A stretch of DNA of 64,000 nucleotides from G963691835 sp963691835 (GTDB lineage Bacteria > Pseudomonadota > Alphaproteobacteria > Thalassobaculales > Thalassobaculaceae): the NCBI GenBank assembly GCA_963691835.1, contig OY829383.1:1426001-1490000 (forward strand). Reading direction: 5' to 3'. Under the pieces are notes generated by a model. It did not search any database. It had not been told where the DNA came from and was given only the letters and a program-made list of their open reading frames with translations. The first letter of the stretch is position 1. Each line of letters opens with the position of its first letter. A program made the translations under genes and the position numbers. Of the stretch, positions 1 to 8,344 are shown in pieces.

Positions 1-415
1 GTTGCGCGAGGAATATTAAGATGGCAAGCGCATTCAGAAAGCCGGTCATCACCGATTTTGAAACGAACCGCATGACGAAGCCGAGTTTCAGAACACCGGC
101 AATCACTTGAAGCACTCCGGCAAGAACTGTGGCCGCCAGCAGATACTCCAAGCCGTAGTCCCGCACCAGCGTGACCATCAGCACCGCCGTCGCTGCCGTC
201 GCAGCCGAGATCATACCCGGCCGCCCCCCGACGATCGCGGTAATCACGGCGATCGAGAAGGACGCATAGAGCCCAACTTTCGGATCAACGCCGGCGATGA
301 TCGAGAACGCGATCGCTTCCGGGATCAACGCCAAGGCAACAACCAATCCGGCCAGACAATCGTTCTTGATGTTCCCAAGCCAGTCGTTGCGCAATGTCTC
401 AAGCGCAATGCGCAT
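1..415 (-). CDS. SulP family anion transporter, 5' part (runs off left edge)
   Basis: This is the N-terminal 138 codons of a SulP/SLC26-type permease, an inner-membrane carrier for sulfate, bicarbonate or related anions. The minus-strand frame from the ATG at 413-415 stays open to the window edge. It reads as a short cytoplasmic helix followed by hydrophobic segments with the family signatures: a motif like LAGLVVALALIPEAIAFSII in the first transmembrane helix, then GVDPKVGLYASF and GRPGMISAATAA. The later stretch GVLKLGFVMRFVSKSVMTGF is the usual fourth-to-fifth helix region. The C-terminal half, including any STAS domain, lies outside the window, so the substrate cannot be judged. Family assignment is firm. 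Confidence 0.88.
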   Translation of the reverse strand, partial: MRIALETLRNDWLGNIKNDCLAGLVVALALIPEAIAFSIIAGVDPKVGLYASFSIAVITAIVGGRPGMISAATAATAVLMVTLVRDYGLEYLLAATVLAGVLQVIAGVLKLGFVMRFVSKSVMTGFLNALAILIFLAQ

Positions 416-697
416 TCTTGTATCTTTCTGAAGTGATGGACGACGCCATATCCCCGATCTCTGGAACAAGGTGACGGGCTCAGCGTCTTGCTGGCGGCAG
501 CGGATTGTGCACCGCAACATAAACTAGCTCGCTTGAGCGAAATTGCAAAGCCCACCGTCATCCGAATGACCTTCTTCGGTCATCAATCGATGACCGGAGT
601 GAACCTCAGGCTATCGCCAGCGCCTCTCTAAAGACGCTCGGGCGCGCTCTTAGTGTGAGGTGAGGTGCTGGGCCAGCGATCTGGCGCCCCAGGAAAC
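416..697. other. Gene-free upstream region with repeated ATGACC motif
   Basis: No convincing gene is seen between the SulP start and the tRNA terminator. The only notable structure is three copies of one hexamer: ATGACC at 566-571, its complement GGTCAT at 578-583, and ATGACC again at 590-595. The central copy could pair with either neighbour. This could be an operator for the SulP gene or a small hairpin; the sequence alone does not decide. Confidence 0.35.
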
Positions 698-717
698 GAA
701 ACACGGTCAGGTGTTTC
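698..717 (-). terminator. Hairpin downstream of tRNA-Ser
   Basis: A perfect 7-bp inverted repeat (GAAACAC at 698-704, GTGTTTC at 711-717, 6-nt loop) lies 11 bases past the tRNA 3' end. On the minus strand it is followed by GTTTCCTG, a weak T-tract. It is a plausible intrinsic terminator for the tRNA transcript. Confidence 0.5.
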
Positions 718-728
718 AAGTAGTCGTA

Positions 729-818
729 TGGCGGAGGGAGCGGGATTCGAACCCGCGAGGGGCTTCCACCCCAACACGCTTTCCAGGCGTGCGCCTTAAA
801 CCACTCGGCCATCCCTCC
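729..818 (-). tRNA. tRNA-Ser(GGA)
   Basis: Read on the minus strand, this 90-nt sequence folds as a class II tRNA. The acceptor strand GGAGGGA at the 5' end pairs with TCCCTCC before an encoded CCA at 729-731. The anticodon loop is CTGGAAA, giving anticodon GGA for serine codons UCC/UCU. It has a long variable arm of the serine type and a T-arm with GGTTCGAATCC. The arms are intact and the length is normal for tRNA-Ser. Confidence 0.96.
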
Positions 819-1053
819 TGTCGTCGGACGTCGGGTCCTTTGGCAAACCAGGCTCTTTTGGGAGCGGGCGCCGGGGATCCTCGTCGACGGGCCGCGCACC
901 ATACATAACGGGTCTGGGGGACGCAACGGGGGTTTCGGGGCGGATTTGCCGCGTTTGCCATAATTTGACTTGGCCCCCGAAGCCGTTAACGCTACCACAC
1001 GTCCGGGCGGCGGTCGGCGGGGTTACCGGCGGCCCGAAAAAGGCGGGGCTTCA

Positions 1054-1347
1054 ATGCGATACACGCTTCGAGTTTTGGGCAGCGTGCTTCTTGTCATCGC
1101 AGTTATGCTGCTGGGCTACGACGTGATCGGATGGCTGACCACCGGCGGTCTTGAGCCGATCTCGGCCGGGCAGCTCTGGTATCAGGTTCATCCGACCAGC
1201 CTCCAGACAGCCGAGCCAGCAATCGCGCGTTATCTGCATCCGTTCCTCTGGCATCCGATCATTTCTTCCATCCTGGTCGCACCGGCATTCGTCGTTTTTG
1301 CCGTGCCAGGCGCGGTCGCGGTCTGGGTTGGCAGAAAGAGGCGATAA
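1054..1347 (+). CDS. Small two-helix membrane protein, unknown function
   Basis: This 97-residue protein has an N-terminal hydrophobic helix (about residues 4-24), a loop of about 45 residues containing tryptophans and an HP-rich stretch (YLHPFLWHP), and a second helix (about 68-88) ending in a basic GRKRR tail. The ATG at 1054 is chosen over in-frame upstream starts because a GGCGGGG purine run sits just before it and the first transmembrane helix follows directly. It resembles short conserved hypothetical membrane proteins of alphaproteobacteria, but I cannot name a family. It is followed by an 84-bp gap before the Rieske gene, so co-transcription is possible. Confidence 0.6.
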   Translation: MRYTLRVLGSVLLVIAVMLLGYDVIGWLTTGGLEPISAGQLWYQVHPTSLQTAEPAIARYLHPFLWHPIISSILVAPAFVVFAVPGAVAVWVGRKRR

Positions 1348-1431
1348 ATCCAGGCGTTCAATTTATAACAAGAGAAATCTTGATTTAATGCGACCCGATG
1401 TTACCTTCAGGGAAACGGAGGATGCATCGCC

Positions 1432-3114
1432 ATGACCCATGCCGCCCGCCCAGGGCCTGTTTCCGAGCCTCAAGACCTATCCGCCGAAGAACGCAACGAC
1501 GACGCCGCGACCCCGGCCGTGTGGGTCGACGTCGCGTCCCGCCCGGCCCTTGCCGAAAAGGGCCGGATGATCGTGAAGACCAACGGCAAGCAGATCCTGC
1601 TGCTGGACGCGGGCGATACCGTCTACGCCTGCAATAACCGTTGCCCGCACGAAGGCTTTCCGCTGATGGAAGGAACGGTTGCCGACTCCTGTGTGCTGAC
1701 GTGCGACTGGCACAATTGGAAGTTCGACCTCTCCAGCGGCGAAACTCTGGTCGGCGGTGACAGCCTGCGCCCGTATCCCGTCTCGATCGAAGGCGACCGT
1801 ATCCTGATAGACGTCGCCGATCCCCCCGCCGACCGGCAGATCCGGAAGGCACTCGACAGTCTTCACGAGTCGTTCGAACGGCACGAGTATGATCGCATGG
1901 CGCGGGAGATCGCGCGTCTCATGAAAGCGGGTGGCGACCCTGCCGAGGCGGTCAGGGCGGCGATCCATTGGACGGCCGACAAGTTCGAGTTTGGGGCCAC
2001 CCACGCGTTGGCGGCGGCGCCGGACTGGATGGCGCTGGCCGACCATTTCAAGACAGCGGGCGCCGATGAGGAAACCGCCTTAGCCCCGCTCGTAGAGATT
2101 GTTGGTCACTTCTGTTGGGACACCTTGCGCTGGGGCCATTTCCCCTACCCCGACGCGGTCGCCGACACCTTTGATGCCGCCGCACTTGAGACCGCGATTG
2201 AGGCCGAAGACCATGCCACGGCCTTCGCGCAAGTTCGGGCAGGCCTCGCCACGGGCGATCCCGTAGGCGCGCTCGACGGGCCGCTCAGCCGGGCCGCGGT
2301 AGCCCATTACCAGGATTTCGGCCACTCGCTGATCTACGTGCTGAAGACGCGGGAACTGATCGAGCGGCTCGGCGCCGATGTGGCGGAGCCGCTGTATCTG
2401 ATGCTGACCCGCGCGTTGCTCTACGCCAGCCGTGAGGATCTCATTCCCGAGTTCCGGGGGTATGCGGCCGCCCGCGCAGCATGGGATGAGACACTGGCGA
2501 AAGGGGCCGGAACCGAGACACCCGACCCAGAGACGCTCCGGAAGAGCGGGGTCGACAAGGCCATGGCTCAGGTGGTGGCCTCGGCCGCGGATACCGACGC
2601 GCTGTACGACGCGCTTCTTACGGCGGCGGCGGGCCAGTTCCTCCGCGCCGACACCGCTGGCATGGCACGCTGGGACCGCTCGGTTTCGCAGAACTTCAAC
2701 TGGCTCGACTTCACCCACGCGCTGACGTTCGCGAACGCAGGGCGGCTTCAGGGCGCACGGCATCCGGAGATCATGCCCGCTGTCCTGCTTCAGATCGCCT
2801 GCTTCCTCGGGCGCAATGTCGGCTATGTCGATGAGACGGTGGAGGAGGCCGAGTGGCACGTTGATGCGCCGGAGTCCTTCCTCCGCGACGCCTTGGACGG
2901 CACCATCGACCATGGGATCGCCGAGTACATTATCTCGTGCCATCACGTGAAGCTGCTGACCGCACTCGTATCCGAGCGAACGGATCAGCCGGGCCGGTCA
3001 TGGGACGCGCCGGCCTTGGCGGCGGCCAACCGGTTCCTGTCATCGCCGTTGAAACGCCGGCACGTGCGACGGACGGCGCGCCAGGCCCTCGCCTTCGTCG
3101 CCGCGGAGGGGTGA
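1432..3114 (+). CDS. Rieske [2Fe-2S] protein with long C-terminal domain of unknown function
   Basis: This 560-residue protein has an N-terminal Rieske ferredoxin domain (about residues 28-128). The cluster ligands are visible as Cys71-x-His73 and Cys91-x2-His94 with the canonical 17-residue spacing. The remaining 430 residues are mostly predicted helix, with no second redox motif and no mononuclear-iron facial triad of ring-hydroxylating oxygenases, so it is not a standard oxygenase alpha subunit. A GGAGG sits about 11 nt before the ATG. An 88-bp gap separates it from a substrate-binding protein gene in the same direction, suggesting a shared operon. The Rieske domain probably carries electrons for, or senses redox for, the helical domain; that is inference. 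Confidence 0.75.
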   Translation: MTHAARPGPVSEPQDLSAEERNDDAATPAVWVDVASRPALAEKGRMIVKTNGKQILLLDAGDTVYACNNRCPHEGFPLMEGTVADSCVLTCDWHNWKFDLSSGETLVGGDSLRPYPVSIEGDRILIDVADPPADRQIRKALDSLHESFERHEYDRMAREIARLMKAGGDPAEAVRAAIHWTADKFEFGATHALAAAPDWMALADHFKTAGADEETALAPLVEIVGHFCWDTLRWGHFPYPDAVADTFDAAALETAIEAEDHATAFAQVRAGLATGDPVGALDGPLSRAAVAHYQDFGHSLIYVLKTRELIERLGADVAEPLYLMLTRALLYASREDLIPEFRGYAAARAAWDETLAKGAGTETPDPETLRKSGVDKAMAQVVASAADTDALYDALLTAAAGQFLRADTAGMARWDRSVSQNFNWLDFTHALTFANAGRLQGARHPEIMPAVLLQIACFLGRNVGYVDETVEEAEWHVDAPESFLRDALDGTIDHGIAEYIISCHHVKLLTALVSERTDQPGRSWDAPALAAANRFLSSPLKRRHVRRTARQALAFVAAEG

Positions 3115-3202
3115 GGGACAGATCTGAAAGGCTTGCCGGTTTCCGACCGAGGGGGTTTGCTATGCCCAAAGCAAACCAAATGAGAACCCGAGGGAGGGAA
3201 CC

Positions 3203-4222
3203 ATGAAGAGGCACTTTGCCAAGTTCGCCGGCATCGCGTTTGCGGGAATGGCGGCGTTCGCCGTTCCGGCGCAGGCTGCGGAGAAGGTGACAATCTGCGC
3301 GCTGACGTTCGTCTCGTCGTCGCCATTGTTCATCGCGGCCGACCGGGGCTACTACGCCGATGCCGGTCTCGAAGCCGAGTTCAAGTTCTTCCGCGCGGCC
3401 CAGCCTGTTGCGGTCGGCATCGCGTCGGGCGATTGCGATTTTGGTGTCACCGCGTTCACCGGCGGTTTCTTCAATCTCGCCGGAAAAGGCGCCTTAAAGG
3501 TCGTCGGCGCGCAGAGCCGGGAGGAGCCGGGTTACGACTTCGTCGGCTTTATTGCGTCCAACAAGGCCTACGACGCCGGTCTGAAGTCGATTGCCGACCT
3601 GCCGGGACGGAGCTTCGGCATGACGCAAGTCGGCTCCTCCTTCCACTACAACATCGGCATGCTGCGGGATAAGTACGGTTGGGAGAAAGGGGCGGTCTCT
3701 CTCAAGCCCTTGCAGAGCGTGCCGAACATGATCGGTGCCGTTAAGTCCGGTCAGGTCGACGCCATCGCGCTGCCCGCGCACATCGTCGCCGCCCTGTCGA
3801 ATGCGGGCGCGGTCAAGAAGATCGGCTGGGTTCAGGAGCACACGCCCTGGCAGTTGGGCGGCCTCTTCACCTCGACCAAGCTGGTGGAGGAGAAGCGCGG
3901 TGTCGTTGAAGCCTTCGTCTCTGCCTATCGCAAAGCGGCGAAAGACTACCATGTCGCCTTCAACACGCTGGACGCAGACGGCAACCGGAAATTCGGGGCA
4001 GAAGCGGAAGCGCTGGTCCCGATCATCCAGAAATACACCAAGGCCAAGACAGGTGCCATCTACGCCGGCGCCCCCTTCATCGATCCCGACGGGCGGCTGA
4101 AGGTCGATCAGTTGGCGGGGCAGCTTGCCTGGATGCAGAACGAGGGGCTGGTGGATAAGAGCGTAAAGCTGGAGACGTTCCTCGACACTTCGTTCATCGA
4201 GGGCCATTACGGCGTCAATTGA
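3203..4222 (+). CDS. ABC transporter substrate-binding protein, NMT1/SsuA type
   Basis: This 339-residue periplasmic binding protein begins with a clear signal peptide (MKRHFAKFAGIAFAGMAAF, cleavage near AQAA-EK) after a strong GGGAGGGA ribosome site. The mature part starts KVTICALTFVSSSPLFIAADRGYYADAG, the usual opening of NMT1/THI5-like and SsuA/TauA binding proteins, and continues with the GDCDFGVTAF segment of lobe one. Such proteins deliver sulfonates, nitrate, pyrimidine precursors or aromatic acids to a TauBC-type transporter. No permease or ATPase gene lies nearby, so its partners must be elsewhere. It follows the Rieske gene, which hints at an organic-acid or aromatic ligand, but the ligand is unknown. 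Confidence 0.85.
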   Translation: MKRHFAKFAGIAFAGMAAFAVPAQAAEKVTICALTFVSSSPLFIAADRGYYADAGLEAEFKFFRAAQPVAVGIASGDCDFGVTAFTGGFFNLAGKGALKVVGAQSREEPGYDFVGFIASNKAYDAGLKSIADLPGRSFGMTQVGSSFHYNIGMLRDKYGWEKGAVSLKPLQSVPNMIGAVKSGQVDAIALPAHIVAALSNAGAVKKIGWVQEHTPWQLGGLFTSTKLVEEKRGVVEAFVSAYRKAAKDYHVAFNTLDADGNRKFGAEAEALVPIIQKYTKAKTGAIYAGAPFIDPDGRLKVDQLAGQLAWMQNEGLVDKSVKLETFLDTSFIEGHYGVN

Positions 4223-4246
4223 CGTCCCATCAGCCTAAACGGTGTG

Positions 4247-4272
4247 CGCCCGAGCCCCCGTCGGCTCGGGCG
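4247..4272. terminator. Bidirectional hairpin between convergent genes
   Basis: A perfect 10-bp stem (CGCCCGAGCC at 4247-4256, GGCTCGGGCG at 4263-4272) with a 6-nt loop lies in the 57-bp gap between the convergent binding-protein and CoA-lyase genes. It has no long T-tract on either side, but its position and strength fit a shared terminator. Confidence 0.6.
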
Positions 4273-4279
4273 TCCGCGT

Positions 4280-5167
4280 TCAGCCGAGTCCGAACCGCTT
4301 CGCCTTTTCTACGATCCGCTGGGCGCGGTCGACGATCGGAACGTCGATCATCTTGCCGTCGAGGGAGATCGCGCCGGTACCGGCCGCCGTCGCCTCGTCA
4401 TAGACCTCAATCACCCGGCGGGCATAGGCGATCTCGTCCGCTGTCGGCGAGAAGGCCTCGTTCAGGATCGGGACCTGGGCGGGGTGGATGCAGGCCCCGC
4501 CGTCGAAACCAAGCGCCCGGCCTCTGATCGCTCCCGCGCGGAAGCTCTCCAGATCGTCCACCACGGCAATGGATCCCGGATAGCCGATCGGCAGCACGCC
4601 CGCTTCACGGGCGGCGACCTGCACGTGCTGCATCGGTGGGATCAACGCCTCCGCATCCGGCTCCGCCATCCCCATGGCCGCGGCGAAGTCCTCCTGACCA
4701 AGTGCCAGGGCGACCACCCGAGGCGCGTGCGCGATCGCCCGGGCCTCGGCGTAGCCTTTGGCCGTCTCGATCAACACCATGAATCCGACAGACCTGGGGG
4801 TGAGACCCCGTTCGATCTCCAGCTCGTCCACCAACTCCGCTAGCAAAACGACCTGATCCGCCGACTCCACCTTCGGCAGCACGAGACCGGTCAGGCCCGG
4901 CCAGACGCTGGCCTCGATATCGGGTACTGCCAAGCGAAGCGGACGATTGATCCGGACCAGCACGTCGACCCCCGCATTGGCGATCAGGGCCACCGCGTCC
5001 TTCACCAGCGTGCGGGCCCTTGCTTTCTCCGATGCCGGAATGCTGTCCTCCAGATCCAGCTTGATCGCGTCCGCCCCCCGTGCTGCCGCTTTCGCGACAA
5101 ACCGCTCGTTGGTGACAGGCACGTAGAGCATCGATCGCCACGCCGGGATCGTCTTCTCCACCCTCAT
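4280..5167 (-). CDS. HpcH/HpaI-family CoA ester lyase (CitE/citramalyl- or malyl-CoA lyase-like)
   Basis: This 295-residue protein belongs to the citrate lyase beta/malyl-CoA lyase group, Mg-dependent enzymes that cleave 3-hydroxyacyl-CoAs by retro-Claisen reaction. It opens with the typical SMLYVPVTNERFVAKAAARG segment. It contains AIKLDLEDSIP (first acidic pocket), VLVRINRPL (CoA/substrate arginine), LIETAKGYAEA with the metal-binding Glu, and LALGQEDFAAAMGM with the metal-binding Asp. Its ATG overlaps the stop of the upstream CaiB gene by 4 bp (ATGA), so the two are translationally coupled. With the coupled CoA-transferase it probably activates and cleaves a dicarboxylic or hydroxy acid; citramalate or malate derivatives are the natural guesses. 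Confidence 0.88.
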   Translation of the reverse strand: MRVEKTIPAWRSMLYVPVTNERFVAKAAARGADAIKLDLEDSIPASEKARARTLVKDAVALIANAGVDVLVRINRPLRLAVPDIEASVWPGLTGLVLPKVESADQVVLLAELVDELEIERGLTPRSVGFMVLIETAKGYAEARAIAHAPRVVALALGQEDFAAAMGMAEPDAEALIPPMQHVQVAAREAGVLPIGYPGSIAVVDDLESFRAGAIRGRALGFDGGACIHPAQVPILNEAFSPTADEIAYARRVIEVYDEATAAGTGAISLDGKMIDVPIVDRAQRIVEKAKRFGLG

Positions 5168-6411
5168 TGCGTAATTCCTTCTTCTTTCAAAGCCGCAAGT
5201 GTTGCCGTATCGACGCCTGCGTCCGTTAGAATCTCGTCGGTGTGCTGACCCAACGAAGGAGCTGGTGACCGGACGGCACCCGGCGTTTCGGAGAGACGCG
5301 GGATCACGGCGTGCATGGGTAGGCCCCCCATCTCTTCATCGGGATACTCCGAAACCACGTGCCGCGCCTTCACATACGGATGCCCCTCGAGTTGCTCCAC
5401 GTCAGCGACGGCGCCCACGGTCACATCCGCGTCCTCAAAGATCTCCAGGATCTCGGCTTGGGGCTTCGACGCCATGAACTCGGCGACGATCGGGTCAAGT
5501 TCGTCGTTGTTCTTGACCCGGTCGGAGTTCGTTCGGAACCTTGGATCATCGATCAACTCCGGCCGGCCGATGGTCCTGAGCAGGCGTTCCGCCATCGCCT
5601 GCATGGACGCCGACAGCGCCACATACTTTCCGTCCGCACAGCGATAGACGTTCCGGGGGGCCGTGAGGTTGGAGAGACTTCCCGTCCGGGGCGGCGCGCT
5701 GCGGGTCAGCTTGTAGTTCGCCGCTTGTGGGCCCAGTACGGAATGGATCGGGTCGAACAGCGGCAAGTCGATCACCTGCCCGGCCCCGCCCGCCATCTCG
5801 ATGTTGCGGATCGCCACCATGACGGAGAACGCGCCGTAGAGCCCGGCGATCATGTCGGCCAGCGCCAGCGGCGGCAGGACTGGGGGCCGGTCTCCATACC
5901 CGTTCATCGCGGCAAATCCCGACAGCGCCTCAACCAGGCTGCCAAAGCCGGGTTTGTGGGACCAGGGACCGTCCTGGCCCCACCCGGAAACCCGGACGAT
6001 GATGAGATTGGGGTTATGGCGGTGAAGCTCTTCCGCGCTGAGGCCCCATTTCTCCAAGGTGCCGGGCTTGAAGTTCTCCACCAACACGCGCGCGGTGGAG
6101 GCGAGCTTCAGCAACACATCGCGCCCCGCCGGTTTGCGGAGGTCCAGCACCACGCTCTTCTTATTGCGGCAGTACACCTTCCAGTGCGTGGCAATGCCCT
6201 CGGTCTTCCAATTGCGGAGGTCATCGCCGACGCCCGGCCGTTCGATCTTGATAACCTCCGCGCCGTAGTCGGCCAGGACGTGGGTGACCATGTTTCCGGC
6301 CACGAGCCTCGACAGATCCAACACCCGAATGCCGTCGAGCGGCAGGTCGGCGTCCGTCTGGTAATCAAGCCTGGGATAGGGCCCGTCTGCGGGGTCTGTT
6401 TTGTCTGTCAT
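5164..6411 (-). CDS. Family III CoA-transferase (CaiB/BaiF type)
   Basis: This 415-residue family III CoA-transferase moves CoA between carboxylic acids through an aspartyl-CoA thioester. The N-terminus shows LPLDGIRVLDLSRLVAGNM and ADYGAEVIKIERPGVGD, both family hallmarks, followed by NKKSVVLDLRKPAGRDVL. The catalytic aspartate is in the PLALADMIAGLYGAF stretch. The length is normal. A GGAGG lies about 10 nt before the ATG. It is the first gene of a two-gene operon with the CoA lyase, overlapping it by 4 bp. The likely role is activation of the acid that the lyase then splits. The exact donor and acceptor cannot be read from sequence. Confidence 0.9.
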   Translation of the reverse strand: MTDKTDPADGPYPRLDYQTDADLPLDGIRVLDLSRLVAGNMVTHVLADYGAEVIKIERPGVGDDLRNWKTEGIATHWKVYCRNKKSVVLDLRKPAGRDVLLKLASTARVLVENFKPGTLEKWGLSAEELHRHNPNLIIVRVSGWGQDGPWSHKPGFGSLVEALSGFAAMNGYGDRPPVLPPLALADMIAGLYGAFSVMVAIRNIEMAGGAGQVIDLPLFDPIHSVLGPQAANYKLTRSAPPRTGSLSNLTAPRNVYRCADGKYVALSASMQAMAERLLRTIGRPELIDDPRFRTNSDRVKNNDELDPIVAEFMASKPQAEILEIFEDADVTVGAVADVEQLEGHPYVKARHVVSEYPDEEMGGLPMHAVIPRLSETPGAVRSPAPSLGQHTDEILTDAGVDTATLAALKEEGITQ

Positions 6412-6572
6412 GTTGGGCGTGCCTCCGGATGGGGCTGCACCCTACGACGAACATACGGCTTTGGTCACGGGGTCGGCCTTACGGGAATTGGGGCGCAAGC
6501 GGCGGAGTGTCGGAACGAACCCATGGCGGCAGGTCTGGCGAGCAACACCCCACAGCGGACCCGGAGATCACC

Positions 6573-7067
6573 ATGCCCTTCGTCTTCACACCGATACCGA
6601 CAGAACAGGCCCGGCGGCTTCAAGCAGGTGAGCCTGATGCCTATGGCCGTACACCAGAGAGGGCCGTCTCGAGCGGCAAAGGCATCCCGTGCCGGCATTG
6701 CCTGAAGCAGGTTCCGGCGGGGAAGGCCTATCTCATCGTGGCCCACCGCCCGTTCACGACCGAGCAGCCCTACGCCGAGACCGGCCCCATCTTTCTTTGC
6801 GCAGAAGCGTGCGAGGCACCGGCACCGTCAGACGAAACGCCGGAAATCCTGGAAAGCCCGGACTACATCGTGCGCGGCTACGACGCCCAGGAGCGGATCG
6901 TCTACGGCACCGGCGGTGTTGTGGAAACAGATCAAATCCAAGCCAGGGCCGACGCACTTCTCGACGATCCCGGGATCGCCTTCGTGCATATCCGCTCCTC
7001 CAGAAACAACTGCTTCCAGGTCCGGGTCGACAGGACTGACAACGAAGAAGCCGGGACCAGGCCCTAG
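6573..7067 (+). CDS. DUF1203 family protein
   Basis: This 164-residue protein matches the DUF1203 family, small soluble bacterial proteins of unknown function. The signs are an opening FVFTPIPTEQARRLQAG, the cysteine-containing segment IPCRHCLKQVPAGKAYLIVAHRPF, a PIFLCAEACE motif, and the C-terminal IAFVHIRSSRNNCFQVRVDR. The CxxC and CxxxC placements could bind a metal, but this is not established. The start at 6573 is preferred because conserved sequence begins there; the upstream in-frame extension looks like non-coding leader. Its stop lies 8 bp from the convergent puuD stop. The gene is divergent from the CaiB/lyase operon. Confidence 0.8.
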   Translation: MPFVFTPIPTEQARRLQAGEPDAYGRTPERAVSSGKGIPCRHCLKQVPAGKAYLIVAHRPFTTEQPYAETGPIFLCAEACEAPAPSDETPEILESPDYIVRGYDAQERIVYGTGGVVETDQIQARADALLDDPGIAFVHIRSSRNNCFQVRVDRTDNEEAGTRP

Positions 7068-7074
7068 CCAAAAC

Positions 7075-8277
7075 TCATTCGTCAGGCATGCCGGAGCGGA
7101 TCCAGGCGCCGAGTTTCAGGCGTTCCTCCTCGGTCATGCCTGTCGGGTTCCCCAGCGGCATCGCCTCGGAGAGAACGGCTTGGGCGAGGATCTTGCTGGC
7201 GTGGGTGCGGAGCTGTTCGGCTGTCTCCATCATCACGCCGCCGGGTGCCTCTTCGAAATCAGGGTGGCGCGGGACGGCCGCGTGGCAACTCGTGCAGTGG
7301 ACTTGAGAGATAGCCAGTGCATCGGGTGTGAAGACCGTGTCCTCGAGTTCGGCGATCCGGTCCTCGCCGGGCTGCCAGTTCGAGAACGCGATCATGGCGA
7401 CCACAAGGGCGGAGGCGGTCGGCCACTGCCATTTAAGGGCTGTCCCCGTCTTGCCTGAATTCCGGGCGTTGAAAAAGTCCCGGACGATCGCGCCGATCGC
7501 CAGAACGAACGCGACGATGACCCAGTTCCACGGATGCCCGAAGGTCATCGGATAGTGGTTCGAGATCATCATGAAGAGAACGGGAAGGGTCAGGTAGTTG
7601 TTGTGGGTCGAGCGGAGCTTGGCGATCCGGCCATACTCCGGATCGGGCGTCCGGCCCGCGATCAGATCGGCAACGACGATCTTCTGGTTCGGAATGATCA
7701 CCAGGAACACGTTGGCCGACATGATCGTGGCGATGACGGCGCCCACGTGCAGGAACGCGGCCCGCGCCGAGAAGACCTGCGCAAAGCCCCAAGCGGCCGC
7801 GACGATCAGAACAAACAGCACGAAGAACATCTGCCGCTGGTCGTGGCGCAAGGGCGATTTGCAGAGCAGATCGTAGACCCCCCAGCCCGCCACAAGCGAG
7901 CCTGCGGAGATCGCGATTGCCACGCCGGGCGAGAGGTCCATCACCTCCCGGTCGATCAGATAGCTCTCAGCCTCCAGATAGTACATCACCACCAGGAGCG
8001 CGAAGCCCGACACCCAGGTGGCATAGGACTCCCACTTGAACCAATGCAGGTCGTCCGGCATCGAGTCGGGGGCGACCATGTATTTCCGGGTGTTGTAGAA
8101 GCCGCCGCCGTGCACCGACCAGTTCTCGCCCGAAACGCCGTCCGGCAAACCGGAGCGCTTCACCAGCGTCAGATCCAGCCAAATGAAATAAAAGGAACTT
8201 CCGATCCAGGCGATGCCGGCGATCACGTGCAGCCAGCGGATCAGAAGCTCGGCCCAATCGATCAGCACCGCATACAT
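7075..8277 (-). CDS. puuD: Urate hydroxylase PuuD (membrane-bound, cytochrome c fused)
   Basis: This 400-residue integral membrane protein oxidises urate to 5-hydroxyisourate and passes electrons to the respiratory chain. The N-terminal part (DUF989/urate oxidase N) has about eight transmembrane helices and starts MYAVLIDWAELLIRWLHVIAGIAWIGSSFYF, with family histidines in HVIAG and in RSTHNNYLTLPVLFMMISNHYP. The C-terminal cytochrome c domain has the haem site CTSCH near residue 328 and a probable axial Met near 373 (AMPLGN). The ATG at 8277 is chosen because the membrane domain starts there; 49 in-frame upstream codons are not PuuD-like. It is divergent from uraD across a 67-bp promoter gap, consistent with joint control. 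Confidence 0.93.
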   Translation of the reverse strand: MYAVLIDWAELLIRWLHVIAGIAWIGSSFYFIWLDLTLVKRSGLPDGVSGENWSVHGGGFYNTRKYMVAPDSMPDDLHWFKWESYATWVSGFALLVVMYYLEAESYLIDREVMDLSPGVAIAISAGSLVAGWGVYDLLCKSPLRHDQRQMFFVLFVLIVAAAWGFAQVFSARAAFLHVGAVIATIMSANVFLVIIPNQKIVVADLIAGRTPDPEYGRIAKLRSTHNNYLTLPVLFMMISNHYPMTFGHPWNWVIVAFVLAIGAIVRDFFNARNSGKTGTALKWQWPTASALVVAMIAFSNWQPGEDRIAELEDTVFTPDALAISQVHCTSCHAAVPRHPDFEEAPGGVMMETAEQLRTHASKILAQAVLSEAMPLGNPTGMTEEERLKLGAWIRSGMPDE

Positions 8278-8344
8278 AGTCTTGCCCGGTCTTGGTGAAA
8301 CCCCGCGTGAAGGATACCCTTGGACGGCGAAGAGGAAACGCCAA

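Noticed and set aside
107..436. Plus-strand open frame of 109 codons at the left end
   Set aside because: It is an Arg/His-rich shadow of the SulP gene on the other strand, with no ribosome site or recognisable domain.
5359..6705. Long plus-strand open frame (448 codons) opposite the first CaiB gene
   Set aside because: The minus strand encodes all CaiB motifs here; the plus frame has no domain and is a GC-composition shadow.
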